From JAHECW01 sp964641415 (lineage in GTDB: Bacteria > Acidobacteriota > Thermoanaerobaculia > Thermoanaerobaculales > Sulfomarinibacteraceae), in contig CAZXMW010000004.1 in NCBI GenBank assembly GCA_964641415.1, positions 1 through 64,000 on the forward strand: 64,000 bases of DNA, in the 5' to 3' direction. Below the pieces are notes generated by a model that was given only the letters and a program-made list of their open reading frames with translations, searched no databases and was not told where the DNA came from. Numbering within the stretch: the first letter of the stretch is position 1; each line of letters starts with the position of its first letter. Shown one piece after another: positions 17,586-26,181 of the stretch. Made by a program: the position numbers and the translations under genes.

Positions 17586-18902
17586 ATGGCCAGGACCAAG
17601 GTCGTCATCATGGGCGCGGCCGGCCGCGATTTTCATAATTTCAACACCCTGTTTCGCGATGATGAGCGCTACGACGTGGTCGCGTTCACCGCGACCCAGA
17701 TCCCCGACATCGAGGGACGAACCTACCCGGCGGAGCTCGCCGGTTCGCTCTATCCGGACGGTATTCCGATCGTCCCCGAGGAGGAGCTCGAGAGCGTCAT
17801 CCGCGACCACCAGGTCGACGAGGTCTGGTTCTCGTACTCCGATGTCGCACACACCTATGTCATGCACAAGGCGAGCCAGGTCATCGGCTGGGGCCCGCAT
17901 TTCGGCGTCTGCTCGGCGACCCGGACCATGGTTCCGTCGAAAAAACCGATCGTCGCGATCACGGCAGTCCGGACCGGGGTCGGCAAGTCTCAGACGACGC
18001 GTTACGTGTCGCGGATCCTCAAGCGGCTCGGCAGGAAGGTCGTCGCCATCCGGCACCCCATGCCTTACGGCGATCTCGCCAAACAGGCATGTCAGCGATT
18101 CGAGACCTACGAGGATCTCGACCGGCACCAGTGCACCATCGAGGAGCGAGAGGAGTACGAGCCACACATCGACAACGGCTTTGTCGTCTACGCGGGCGTC
18201 GACTACGAGCGGATCCTGCGCGAAGCCGAAAAGGAGGCCGACGTCATCCTATGGGACGGCGGCAACAACGACACGCCGTTTTACAAGCCGGACCTGCACA
18301 TCACGCTGGTCGATCCGCACCGCGCCGGCCATGAGCTGAGCTTCTACCCCGGCGAGACCAACCTCCGGATCTCGGATCTGCTGATCGTCAACAAAGTCGA
18401 CACGGCGGACCCGATCAAGGTCGAGGAGGTGCTCGACAACTGTCGCGCCGCCAATCCGTCGGCGCGCGTCATCAAGTGCCGCTCCAAGATCACGGCGGAC
18501 CAACCGGAGCTGATCAAGGACAAGCGAGCGTTGGTGGTCGAGGACGGCCCGACCCTGACCCACGGCGGCATGACCTACGGCGCCGGCTGGTTTGCGGCGA
18601 AGCAGGCCGGAGCCGCCGAGATCGTCGACGCCCGTCCGTTTGCGGTCGGGACGCTCAAGGCGACCTTCGAGAAGTACCCGAACGCGGCCCAGATTCTGCC
18701 GGCGATGGGCTACGGCGACCAGCAGATCGCCGATCTGCAGGCGACCATCGACGCAACGCCGGCCGATGTCGTCGTCGAGGGCACGCCGATCGATCTGAAT
18801 CGGATCATCTCCGTCAACAAGCCGATTGCCAACGTCTCCTACGAGCTCGAGGAGGTCGAGCCCGGAACCATCGAGGAGATGGTCAAGGCGATCCTCGACT
18901 GA
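17586..18902 (+). CDS. P-loop GTPase/ligase related to cyclic 2,3-diphosphoglycerate synthetase
   Basis: A 438-residue protein with an N-terminal Rossmann-like part (MARTKVVIMGAAGRDFHNFN), then a P-loop domain with TGVGKSQTTRYVSR at about residue 140 and VNKVD in place of a G4 motif. This layout matches the COG2403-type family that includes archaeal cyclic 2,3-diphosphoglycerate synthetase. In bacteria the product is usually unproven. Start ATG 17586 follows GGGAGGAC. It is probably cytoplasmic. Confidence 0.7.
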   Translation: MARTKVVIMGAAGRDFHNFNTLFRDDERYDVVAFTATQIPDIEGRTYPAELAGSLYPDGIPIVPEEELESVIRDHQVDEVWFSYSDVAHTYVMHKASQVIGWGPHFGVCSATRTMVPSKKPIVAITAVRTGVGKSQTTRYVSRILKRLGRKVVAIRHPMPYGDLAKQACQRFETYEDLDRHQCTIEEREEYEPHIDNGFVVYAGVDYERILREAEKEADVILWDGGNNDTPFYKPDLHITLVDPHRAGHELSFYPGETNLRISDLLIVNKVDTADPIKVEEVLDNCRAANPSARVIKCRSKITADQPELIKDKRALVVEDGPTLTHGGMTYGAGWFAAKQAGAAEIVDARPFAVGTLKATFEKYPNAAQILPAMGYGDQQIADLQATIDATPADVVVEGTPIDLNRIISVNKPIANVSYELEEVEPGTIEEMVKAILD

Positions 18903-19020
18903 AACTCCGTCGAATCGCGCACAATCCGCGTCCTCTGCGTCGGTGCGGTGTCATCGTGTCTCGCCGCGGCTTCGAGCATCCGGGGCGGGGGACACGACCG
19001 ACTCGGGTTACACTCCGGCG

Positions 19021-19911
19021 ATGAGCTCGAGAGGTGTTTCCGTCGCTCTCTGGGTCGCGGCGTTCGCCGTGACCGTGACGCTCGCCGCGTTCCAACGGGC
19101 GACCGGGCCGAGCTATCCACTGCGCGGCAAGGTCGCGGCGCCGGACGGTTCGGAAATCAGGCACCGGCTGCCCCGGTCGCACGGCGGCGCCGGTGGCCTC
19201 GAGGTTGCACTCGAGGCGCCGACGGAAATCAGCGCCGGTCGTCTCGAATGGCGGCGGTTTCCGACCGGCGAGCCGTGGCGGGCCGTTCCGCTGGCAGTGG
19301 ACGACGACGGCCGTCTCATCGCCGAGATTCCGCACCAGCCTCCCGCGGGCAAGGTCGAGTACCGGTTGGCACTGTCCGCCGGAGGCGGCGAGATCGTGGT
19401 TCCGGCCGGCGACCCGGTCGTCGCCAGGTTCCGCGGCGCCGTGCCGGCCTGGGTTCTGATTCCGCACATCCTCGCCATGTTCTCGAGCATGCTGGTGGCG
19501 ACCCGGGCGTTGTTCGAGGCCCTTCGACCGTCGACCCCGGATCCGCGGCCGGCGGTCGTTGTCGCGATGGCTCTGCTTGCAATCGGCGGGTTGTTCCTCG
19601 GTCCGGTGGTGCAGAAGTTCGCGTTCGGCGAGTTCTGGACCGGCTGGCCGCTGGGACACGACCTGACCGACAACAAAACCCTGCTGGCGGCCCTCGCCTG
19701 GTTGCCGGCGACGGTGCTCGCCGTCCGCCGCAGCCGCACCCGGACCGCGGTCGTCGTCGGGTGGCTGGTGATGATGGGTATCTTCATGATTCCCCACAGC
19801 CTGCGCGGTTCCGAGCGCGACTGGTCGGAAGGGACCATCAAGACCGGGCGCGCGATCCCAGCCGGCACTCATCATGACCTCAGGTCTGATTCTCTCCGGG
19901 TGCTATCCTGA
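19021..19911 (+). CDS. Hypothetical membrane protein
   Basis: A 296-residue protein with an N-terminal membrane anchor (VALWVAAFAVTVTLAAF), an extracytoplasmic beta-rich region of about 120 residues, then four hydrophobic segments (WVLIPHILAMFSSMLVATRAL, VVVAMALLAIGGLFLG, LAALAWLPATVLAV, VVVGWLVMMGIFMIPHSL). I do not recognise the family. It ends 5 bases before the chemosensory operon and may be co-transcribed with it. Confidence 0.6.
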   Translation: MSSRGVSVALWVAAFAVTVTLAAFQRATGPSYPLRGKVAAPDGSEIRHRLPRSHGGAGGLEVALEAPTEISAGRLEWRRFPTGEPWRAVPLAVDDDGRLIAEIPHQPPAGKVEYRLALSAGGGEIVVPAGDPVVARFRGAVPAWVLIPHILAMFSSMLVATRALFEALRPSTPDPRPAVVVAMALLAIGGLFLGPVVQKFAFGEFWTGWPLGHDLTDNKTLLAALAWLPATVLAVRRSRTRTAVVVGWLVMMGIFMIPHSLRGSERDWSEGTIKTGRAIPAGTHHDLRSDSLRVLS

Positions 19912-19916
19912 TCGGC

Positions 19917-20372
19917 ATGAAAGGCGGAACCGGATCACGGCGCCCTTCAGACCATGTGCTCATGGTTCGCAGCGGCGGCCACCGATGCGCGATTTCGGTC
20001 AGCGCCGCCAAACTGGTCACCGAAGCCGTGAGAATCGAACCGTTGCCCGGGTCGGCGCCGCGCCTGATCGGTCTGGCACAGATAGCCGGCGAGCCGGTAC
20101 CGGTGGTCGATCTTCACGCACTGCTCGATCCCGAAGGCCGTCCGGGCGGCGGTCGTGCGCTGACCGTTGTCGTCAGCCGACGCGGCGGCCGGACGGCGCT
20201 CGGTCTGGCGGTCGACGAGGCGTTCGGGATCGCCAGTCTCGAAGCCGGTGAGGGTCGCCGGGACGATGACCCCGACTGGATCGCCGGCTGGTATCGGGTT
20301 GACGGTCGGCCGGTCGTCCGCCTCGAACCGGAGCGGCTGCTGGCGACCGCGAAAGAGGGTCAGGAGGGCTGA
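19917..20372 (+). CDS. cheW: CheW-like coupling protein
   Basis: A 151-residue protein with a CheW-fold core: MVRSGGHRCAISV, RLIGLAQIAGEPVPVVDLHALL and LGLAVDEAFG. It would dock the CheA kinase to the receptor encoded 2 bases downstream. The order cheW-mcp-cheA is compact, with no cheR, cheB or cheY in the cluster. Confidence 0.75.
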   Translation: MKGGTGSRRPSDHVLMVRSGGHRCAISVSAAKLVTEAVRIEPLPGSAPRLIGLAQIAGEPVPVVDLHALLDPEGRPGGGRALTVVVSRRGGRTALGLAVDEAFGIASLEAGEGRRDDDPDWIAGWYRVDGRPVVRLEPERLLATAKEGQEG

Positions 20373-20374
20373 TC

Positions 20375-22006
20375 ATGGTGCAGGGCCTGCGACTGTCGAT
20401 CATCGGGCAGTGGCTCGGAATGGCGATTCTCGTGCTCGTGCTGTTGGTCGGCGGCATCATGCTCGAGATCACCTCGGACAGCCCGCGGGAGGAGTGGTTC
20501 ATCCGCGCCTGGCTGGTGCTGTCGGTGGCGGCGGTGGTCGTCCACCTGGTTTTCGTGTCGCTGCCCCGGCGCCGTCTCGATCTCTCCTACCGGGATCTGC
20601 AGATCCATCACGCGACCCAGAGCGAGGCCATGGAAACGTCGCTGCAGGAGATGCGCTACGGAGACCTCGTCCAGTGTCTCGAGCCGCTGCGGGAGCTGCC
20701 CGAGGCCATGGCCGAGGCGGTCGAAGCGGCCGCGAGGTCGATCGCGGCGCTGATCCAGCAGATCCAGGGCTCGTCGGTGGAGGTCGCGACATCGGCGACC
20801 TCGGTCCATGGCGTCTCCATCGAGCTCGTCGACAGTGCGTCCCAGCAGGCCGCCGCCGTTGTCGAGATCACCGCCACCACCGAGGAGCTGGCGCGCATGG
20901 CCGGCCAGATCGCGATCAGCGCCGCCGCCCAGGCCGAGTTCGCGGCGCGCGCCCAGGAGGCCGGCAACGCCGGCGCTCAGGCTCTCGACGGCGCGGTCGC
21001 CGGTGTCGGCGAGCTGCGGCGAGGAATCGACGCCATCGCCGGGCGCGCCGACACCCTTGGCCGGCGGTCGCAGGAGATCTACCGGGTTCTGGACCTGATC
21101 ACCGAGATCGCACGCGAGACCCATATTCTCGCTCTCAACGCGGCCATCGAGGCCTCGGCGGCCGGCGAGCACGGCGACCGCTTTGCGGTGGTGGCGGAGG
21201 AGGTCCGGCGGCTCGCCGAGCGCTCGCGAGAGTCGGTCGACTCGGTGCGGTCGCTGCTCGACGGGTTCTCCGGCGCCATCCGATCGGTGGTGGTGGCCAC
21301 CGAGGAGGGCTCCAAGACGGCCGACCGGGTGCTCGACGAGAGCCGTTCGACCCAGCAGGGCATCGAGCAGCTGCGGGCGGCCCTGGCCGACACCGCGCGG
21401 GCCGCACGCGAGATCTCCCTCGCCACCGAGGAACAGCGCACCGCATCAGACCAGGTCGTGCTCACCCTGCGCGAAATCAGCAAGCTGATCCAGCACACCG
21501 CGGACGGGGTCCGCCAGTTCACCTCGGCGGCCGAACGACTCGGTGATCTGGCTCTGTCGATCCAGCTGCTGACGCAGAGCTTCCGGATCGAGTCGGTTCA
21601 CTCTCTCAGACATCAGATCACCTCTTGGAGCGAGCGTCTCAAGGACTCCACCGTGAACCTCGAGGTGGTCGAGGGCGTGCTCGCCGACGTCGTGCGCGGC
21701 TACCCGTACATCGAGCTCGCCTATCTTGTCGACACCGAGGGCAGCATGGTCGCCTTCGAGATCAACCGCTCCCTGGTTGGCGACGAGCGGCGGACCGGAA
21801 CCGTTGCCGTCGGCCAGATGTTCGCGGATCGTCCGTGGTTCCAGGCGGTCAACCGGGAACAGAGGTCGACGGTGACGCCGACCTATGTATCGCTGCTCAC
21901 CGACGAGCGCTGCTTTTCGATCGCGGCAGCGGTCCGGAACCGCAGGGGCGGCGTCATCGGAACCCTGGGCGTCGATGTCAACGTTCGCAGCTGGACCCGC
22001 ATCTGA
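20375..22006 (+). CDS. Methyl-accepting chemotaxis-type receptor with C-terminal sensor domain
   Basis: 543 residues. Two N-terminal membrane spans (LGMAILVLVLLVGGIML and WLVLSVAAVVVHLVFVSL) are joined by a loop of only about 15 residues, so there is no periplasmic ligand domain. A signalling coiled coil follows with the hairpin tip EIARETHILALNAAIEASAA. The last 120 residues form a Cache/PDC-like domain (FADRPWFQAV, VTPTYVS, GVIGTLGVDVNV) that would be cytoplasmic. No clear HAMP domain is seen. It is probably an intracellular sensor feeding the adjacent CheA. Confidence 0.8.
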   Translation: MVQGLRLSIIGQWLGMAILVLVLLVGGIMLEITSDSPREEWFIRAWLVLSVAAVVVHLVFVSLPRRRLDLSYRDLQIHHATQSEAMETSLQEMRYGDLVQCLEPLRELPEAMAEAVEAAARSIAALIQQIQGSSVEVATSATSVHGVSIELVDSASQQAAAVVEITATTEELARMAGQIAISAAAQAEFAARAQEAGNAGAQALDGAVAGVGELRRGIDAIAGRADTLGRRSQEIYRVLDLITEIARETHILALNAAIEASAAGEHGDRFAVVAEEVRRLAERSRESVDSVRSLLDGFSGAIRSVVVATEEGSKTADRVLDESRSTQQGIEQLRAALADTARAAREISLATEEQRTASDQVVLTLREISKLIQHTADGVRQFTSAAERLGDLALSIQLLTQSFRIESVHSLRHQITSWSERLKDSTVNLEVVEGVLADVVRGYPYIELAYLVDTEGSMVAFEINRSLVGDERRTGTVAVGQMFADRPWFQAVNREQRSTVTPTYVSLLTDERCFSIAAAVRNRRGGVIGTLGVDVNVRSWTRI

Positions 22007-22010
22007 GCGG

Positions 22011-24026
22011 ATGAGCGGCGAGTTCGACGAGCTGCTACCGCTCTTCCTCGACGAGGCAGGAACGCGACTCGATCGGCTCGAGGCTCTGCTTGACGAGGTC
22101 CGCGGGGACCCGGGCGCAGAGGTCCAGGTGCGCCGTGAGCTCCACGCCCTGAAGGGCGCGGCGCGTCTGCTCGGCCTGTCGACCGTGGCCGATCTGTGTC
22201 ACCGCGCCGAGGATGACATGGCGGCTGACGACGCCACCGGCATCGAGGATGCCCGTCGACTCATCGGTCGGATCCGGGAGTTCACCGACGAGCTGCGCTT
22301 TGAGACGACCGAGGTCGAGGCGCCGCAGGACACGGCGCCCGGCGGCGAAGGAGTGGCGCCGAGCCCTTCGATCCGAGGCGGTTCCGGCGAGCTTCGAGTG
22401 GCGACCCGGATCATCGATGCACTGGCCGAGCGCAGCGCCCGGATGCGTGTTTCGGCGCGGTCGGCGGCCTCGACCGTCGAGCGCCTGCTCGACCTCGCAG
22501 CCGACGCTGAGCGGGCGCGGGGGGAGCGGTCGACGGACGAGCTGCTGTTCGAGATCGGCGCGTCTTTGCGCCGTGCCGCTCTCGAGCTCGAGGCGACGAT
22601 CAAGAACCTGGACCGGCTCGGCGAGGAGCAGCTCGACGCCACGCTGCGTCTCCAGGTCCAACCGTTACGGCCGTTTCTGACGACCCTGGCCCGGCACACC
22701 CGCAGGCTCGCCGGCTCTCTCGGCAAGGAGGTCGAGGTCACCACGTCGGGCGGGAATGTCCAGCTCGACCGGCGGATCCTCGAGGCGATTCGGGAGGCCG
22801 CGCTGCACCTGGCGCACAACGCGGTCGATCACGGAATCGAGGACGCCGAGACCCGTCGGGCTGCCGGCAAGCCCGCGGTCGGGACGATCCACCTCGGCGC
22901 CGAGGCCGACGGTGACCGGGTGCGGCTGATCGTCCGGGACGATGGCCGGGGCATCGACCCCGAGGAGGTGATTCGGCTCGCCGTGGAGCGCGGCCTGATC
23001 AACCCGGGAGCGGCGGGTCGACTGACGCCGGATGAAGCCTACCAGCTGCTCGAGCTGCCCGGGTTCACAACCCGCGATCTGGCCACCGGGGTCTCCGGGC
23101 GCGGCATCGGGCTCGATGCGGTGGCGGCCTCGTTTCGTGCCATCGGCGGCGACGTCTGGATCCGCTCGAAGCCCGGTGCCGGGTCGCAGGTGATCGGCGA
23201 GCTTCCGGTCGCCCGTCGAGGTGAGCGGGTGCTCGTCGTGGGTGTCGCCGAGACTCGGCTCGCGATCCCGTCGGCGTTGGTGCGTTCGTTCAGTCGCCTG
23301 CATCCCGACATCGTCAGCACCGGTGAGGGTCGCGAGATGATCGATCTCGGGAGTGTCCGGGTCGCCATGGTCGCTCTCGCCGAGCTGTTCGGATGCCGGC
23401 GCTCGGAGCAGACGACGGTGGTCGAGACCCTGGTCGGCGGCACGCCGACCGCGATCGCTGTCGACGAGATCTTCGGTGAAGAGGAGGTCTTCGTCCGGCC
23501 GATCCCGTCGCTTGCCGGAGCGCCCTCCTTCGTCGAGGGGATCGCGCTGCTGGCGAGCGGGCGCCCGGTCGCCGTGGTGTCCCCGGCACGTCTCGGACCG
23601 CTCGACGTCGGTGTCGCGGTCGGCGAGCGCCGACGCGGGTCCGAGGGCGAGCCCGGGGCGCTCCGGGTTCTGCTGTGCGACGACACCGCTGCAACCCGCG
23701 AGATGATGCGGCGCCTCCTCGAGGACGCCGGGTTCGTCGTCGTCGCGGTGGCGACCGCCGAGCAGGCCCTGGCCCGGATCGAAGCCGAACCGTTCGACGC
23801 GGTGATCACGGGCGTCGAGCTGCCGAAGTTGAGCGGGATCGAGCTGACACGGCGGGTCCGATCGAGCGACCTGTATGCCGATCTGCCGGTGGTCGTGGTC
23901 TCGACCCGAGATCGACCGGCCGACCGTCTGGCCGGGCTCGAGGCCGGCGCGGACGCCTACCTGACCAAGCAGAGCATCGAACCGGAACGCCTGGTCGAGC
24001 TGATCCGTCGAATCACCAGCAACTGA
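22011..24026 (+). CDS. cheA: CheA-type histidine kinase fused to a receiver domain lacking its phospho-acceptor
   Basis: 671 residues: HPt (about 1-105, phospho-His45 in ELHALKGAARLLG), dimerisation helices, HATPase (HNAVDHGIEDAE, DDGRGID, SGRGIGLDAVAA), CheW-like P5 domain, and a C-terminal receiver (about 550-671). In the receiver the acidic pair LLCDD, Ser/Thr (VVSTRD) and Lys (LTKQS) remain, but the Asp site reads VITGVELP: Gly601, codon GGC at 23811-23813. The family has Asp here. No P2 CheY-docking domain is obvious. It starts at ATG 22011, 4 bases after the receptor gene. Confidence 0.9.
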   Translation: MSGEFDELLPLFLDEAGTRLDRLEALLDEVRGDPGAEVQVRRELHALKGAARLLGLSTVADLCHRAEDDMAADDATGIEDARRLIGRIREFTDELRFETTEVEAPQDTAPGGEGVAPSPSIRGGSGELRVATRIIDALAERSARMRVSARSAASTVERLLDLAADAERARGERSTDELLFEIGASLRRAALELEATIKNLDRLGEEQLDATLRLQVQPLRPFLTTLARHTRRLAGSLGKEVEVTTSGGNVQLDRRILEAIREAALHLAHNAVDHGIEDAETRRAAGKPAVGTIHLGAEADGDRVRLIVRDDGRGIDPEEVIRLAVERGLINPGAAGRLTPDEAYQLLELPGFTTRDLATGVSGRGIGLDAVAASFRAIGGDVWIRSKPGAGSQVIGELPVARRGERVLVVGVAETRLAIPSALVRSFSRLHPDIVSTGEGREMIDLGSVRVAMVALAELFGCRRSEQTTVVETLVGGTPTAIAVDEIFGEEEVFVRPIPSLAGAPSFVEGIALLASGRPVAVVSPARLGPLDVGVAVGERRRGSEGEPGALRVLLCDDTAATREMMRRLLEDAGFVVVAVATAEQALARIEAEPFDAVITGVELPKLSGIELTRRVRSSDLYADLPVVVVSTRDRPADRLAGLEAGADAYLTKQSIEPERLVELIRRITSN

Positions 24027-24047
24027 GCGGCGGTCGTCCCGTGGGCG

Positions 24048-24623
24048 CTACCAGTCGACGGCGACCTGGCGTGGCTTGCCGCCGAACCGTGACACCAGAA
24101 CGCAGCGGTTCCTCTTGCCGAAGTCGTACAGATCGCGGGTCACCCGGACATCCTCGCGGCAGTACTCGACGATCTTGTCGATCTCTCCGTTGCGCCACCA
24201 GGCGAGAGCCTGGAGGCCATCGGCCGACTTGCCCGCGCCGAGGCTGGGGACCGCGACACTCTCGAGCTTGGGCCGGAAACCGAGCCGGTCCTCGAGGTCG
24301 AACATCATGTCGAGGGTCGGCAGCCCCTGGAGATCACGATCGGTGTAGCCGCGCAGCACCTCGTAGTCGAATCCCTTGATGTTGTAGCCGACCACGAGAT
24401 CGGCGGCGAGCAGCAGATCGACGAGCTCGTCGATCGTGTCCTCGGTAAAGACCAGAAACCGGTCGGTATCGTACCGGTAGGCGACTCCGACCGAAACCCC
24501 GAGGCGGTGCAGTTGACTGCGGCCGCCGACGTCGTCGAAGGAGCGCTGGGTTTCGAGGTCGAAGACCACCACGTTGGCCTCGGACCCGACCTCGCGCTGC
24601 GGGTTGTCGTCGAACAGGTTCAT
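24048..24623 (-). CDS. DEDD-family 3'-5' exonuclease-like protein (YprB type)
   Basis: A 191-residue RNase H-fold nuclease domain: VVFDLETQ (exo I, Asp/Glu), VVGYNIKGFDYEVL (exo II) and IVEYCREDVRVTRDLY (exo III). These are the metal-binding acids of DEDD exonucleases. A GTG at 24692 would add 23 residues; ATG 24623 is chosen because the domain begins there. It is the only leftward gene between 15.8 and 29.9 kb. The 222 bases up to scpA hold only short cggacacgg-type tandem repeats. Confidence 0.75.
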   Translation of the reverse strand: MNLFDDNPQREVGSEANVVVFDLETQRSFDDVGGRSQLHRLGVSVGVAYRYDTDRFLVFTEDTIDELVDLLLAADLVVGYNIKGFDYEVLRGYTDRDLQGLPTLDMMFDLEDRLGFRPKLESVAVPSLGAGKSADGLQALAWWRNGEIDKIVEYCREDVRVTRDLYDFGKRNRCVLVSRFGGKPRQVAVDW

Positions 24624-24845
24624 CTGACCGTCCCAGAGATCCACGTCGAGGTGCCTCCCGTGCCGTTTCTTTGGGTTGGGGGAGCTTAGCACGTGCGCGG
24701 ACCCGGACCGGCGTTCGGCGACCCGGCTTCGCTTTCGCCTTTGCTGCGGCGAGCTGGCGACGAGGAGGGGTGCGGGTCACCGACACGGTCCCGGACACGG
24801 AAACGGATCCGGACACGGGTGCCGGCGAGCAGCTATACTCTCGCT

Positions 24846-25646
24846 GTGGAAGTGAATCCCGATCTCGATGATTTCGTATCGGTGGGACCGTCGGTGGTGC
24901 TGCCGAACTTCAGCGGACCGCTTGATCTGCTTCTGCATCTCATTCGCAACAACGAGAGGTCGATCTACGACATCCCGATCGTCACCATCTGCGACCAGTA
25001 CAACGACCACCTTCGGACCATGCAGGAGCTCGACCTCGAGGTTGCGGGGGAGTTTCTCTGGATGGCGGCTTGGCTGCTTCAGCTGAAGTCGAAGATGCTG
25101 CTGCCCCGCGCCGCCGCCGAGCAGCCGGACCCGCGTGACGAGCTGGTCGAGCGTCTTCTGGCCTACCGGCGGGTCAAGGAGCTGGCGGCGCTGCTCCACG
25201 ACTGCGATCTGGTCCGCAGCTGCATCTGGCGCGCCGCGGTGACTGCCGAGCCCGGGGCCGAGAGCCCCGAGCTCGACTGGCAGGATGTCGACCTCCGCGT
25301 GCTCGCCGACGCCTACCTGCAGGTCATGCAGCGCTTCGCCGCGGCCCACCCGCCGCCGATGGAGGTGTTGCCGCTGCGCTTCAATGTGCCCGACACCATG
25401 CGCGATCTCTATCGTCGGGTGGCGGACGAGGACCTGGTGCCGCTGCTGCGTACCCTGCACCGTCGTCCGGATCCCGAGGAGGTGGTGGTGCTCTTTGTCG
25501 CCGTCCTCGAGCTGGTGCGGCTGCGGGCGGTGCGCGCCGAGCAGAGGCGCCCCTTCGCCGAGATCTACCTTCGGCTCGGTGAGCGCACGTTCGACGCGAC
25601 GGCTTGGCGCCTCGCCGCGCAGGACGGAGCCGCCGATGGAGACTGA
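24846..25646 (+). CDS. scpA: Segregation and condensation protein A
   Basis: The kleisin subunit of the SMC-ScpAB condensin, which compacts and segregates the chromosome. A 266-residue protein with the conserved N-terminal motif FSGPLDLLLHLIR and helices around FLWMAAWLLQLKSKMLLP, ending in a winged helix that binds the SMC head. The likely start is GTG 24846 (or GTG 24852); the upstream frame is low-complexity. It overlaps scpB by 11 bases. Confidence 0.88.
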   Translation: MEVNPDLDDFVSVGPSVVLPNFSGPLDLLLHLIRNNERSIYDIPIVTICDQYNDHLRTMQELDLEVAGEFLWMAAWLLQLKSKMLLPRAAAEQPDPRDELVERLLAYRRVKELAALLHDCDLVRSCIWRAAVTAEPGAESPELDWQDVDLRVLADAYLQVMQRFAAAHPPPMEVLPLRFNVPDTMRDLYRRVADEDLVPLLRTLHRRPDPEEVVVLFVAVLELVRLRAVRAEQRRPFAEIYLRLGERTFDATAWRLAAQDGAADGD

Positions 25647-26181
25647 CGCGCTGTACGCGCTGGTCGAGGCGGTCCTGCTCACCGCCCGTGTTCCGATCAC
25701 GGCCGACGCGGTCTCGCTGGCCACCGATCGCGAGGTCACGGACACCGAGGTCGAGGCGGTGTTCGAGGATCTCGAGGTTCGGTGGCGGGCGGACGACCGC
25801 GGCGTGCGCCTCGAGCGGGCCGGCGGCGGCTGGCGCTGCGTCACTCCGCCCGAACTCGACCACCACCTGCGTTCCTTTCACGGCGTGACCAGCCGGCAGC
25901 GCCTGTCCCAGGCCGCCCTCGAGGTGCTCGCCATCGTCGCCCACCGGCAGCCGGTCACCCTGCCCGAGATCAACTTCATCCGAGGCGCCAACTCGTCGGC
26001 GGTGACGCGGACCCTTCTCGACCGTCGGCTGGTTCGGCTCGCAGGTCGCAAGAAGGTGGTCGGACAACCGTTCCTCTACCGGACGACCCAGGAGTTTCTC
26101 CTCCACTTCGGCCTCGACCGTCCGGAGGATCTGCCCGATCCCGAGGACCTGGTCGAAGCCGACGCCGCGGTCGAGTCGTGA
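25636..26181 (+). CDS. scpB: Segregation and condensation protein B
   Basis: The condensin subunit that pairs as a dimer with ScpA. A 181-residue protein with two winged helices; the motif LSQAALEVLAIVAHRQPVTLPEIN and the segment RGANSSAVTRTLLDRRLV are characteristic. It starts at ATG 25636 inside scpA and ends with TGATG overlap into the sulfatase gene. Condensin genes lie here 6-8 kb from the dif-like site. Confidence 0.92.
   Translation: METDALYALVEAVLLTARVPITADAVSLATDREVTDTEVEAVFEDLEVRWRADDRGVRLERAGGGWRCVTPPELDHHLRSFHGVTSRQRLSQAALEVLAIVAHRQPVTLPEINFIRGANSSAVTRTLLDRRLVRLAGRKKVVGQPFLYRTTQEFLLHFGLDRPEDLPDPEDLVEADAAVES

Noticed and set aside
24770..24835. Cggacacgg tandem units before scpA, considered as a regulatory array
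   Set aside because: Short, imperfect low-complexity sequence like other gaps in this genome; no dyad or promoter pattern could be supported.
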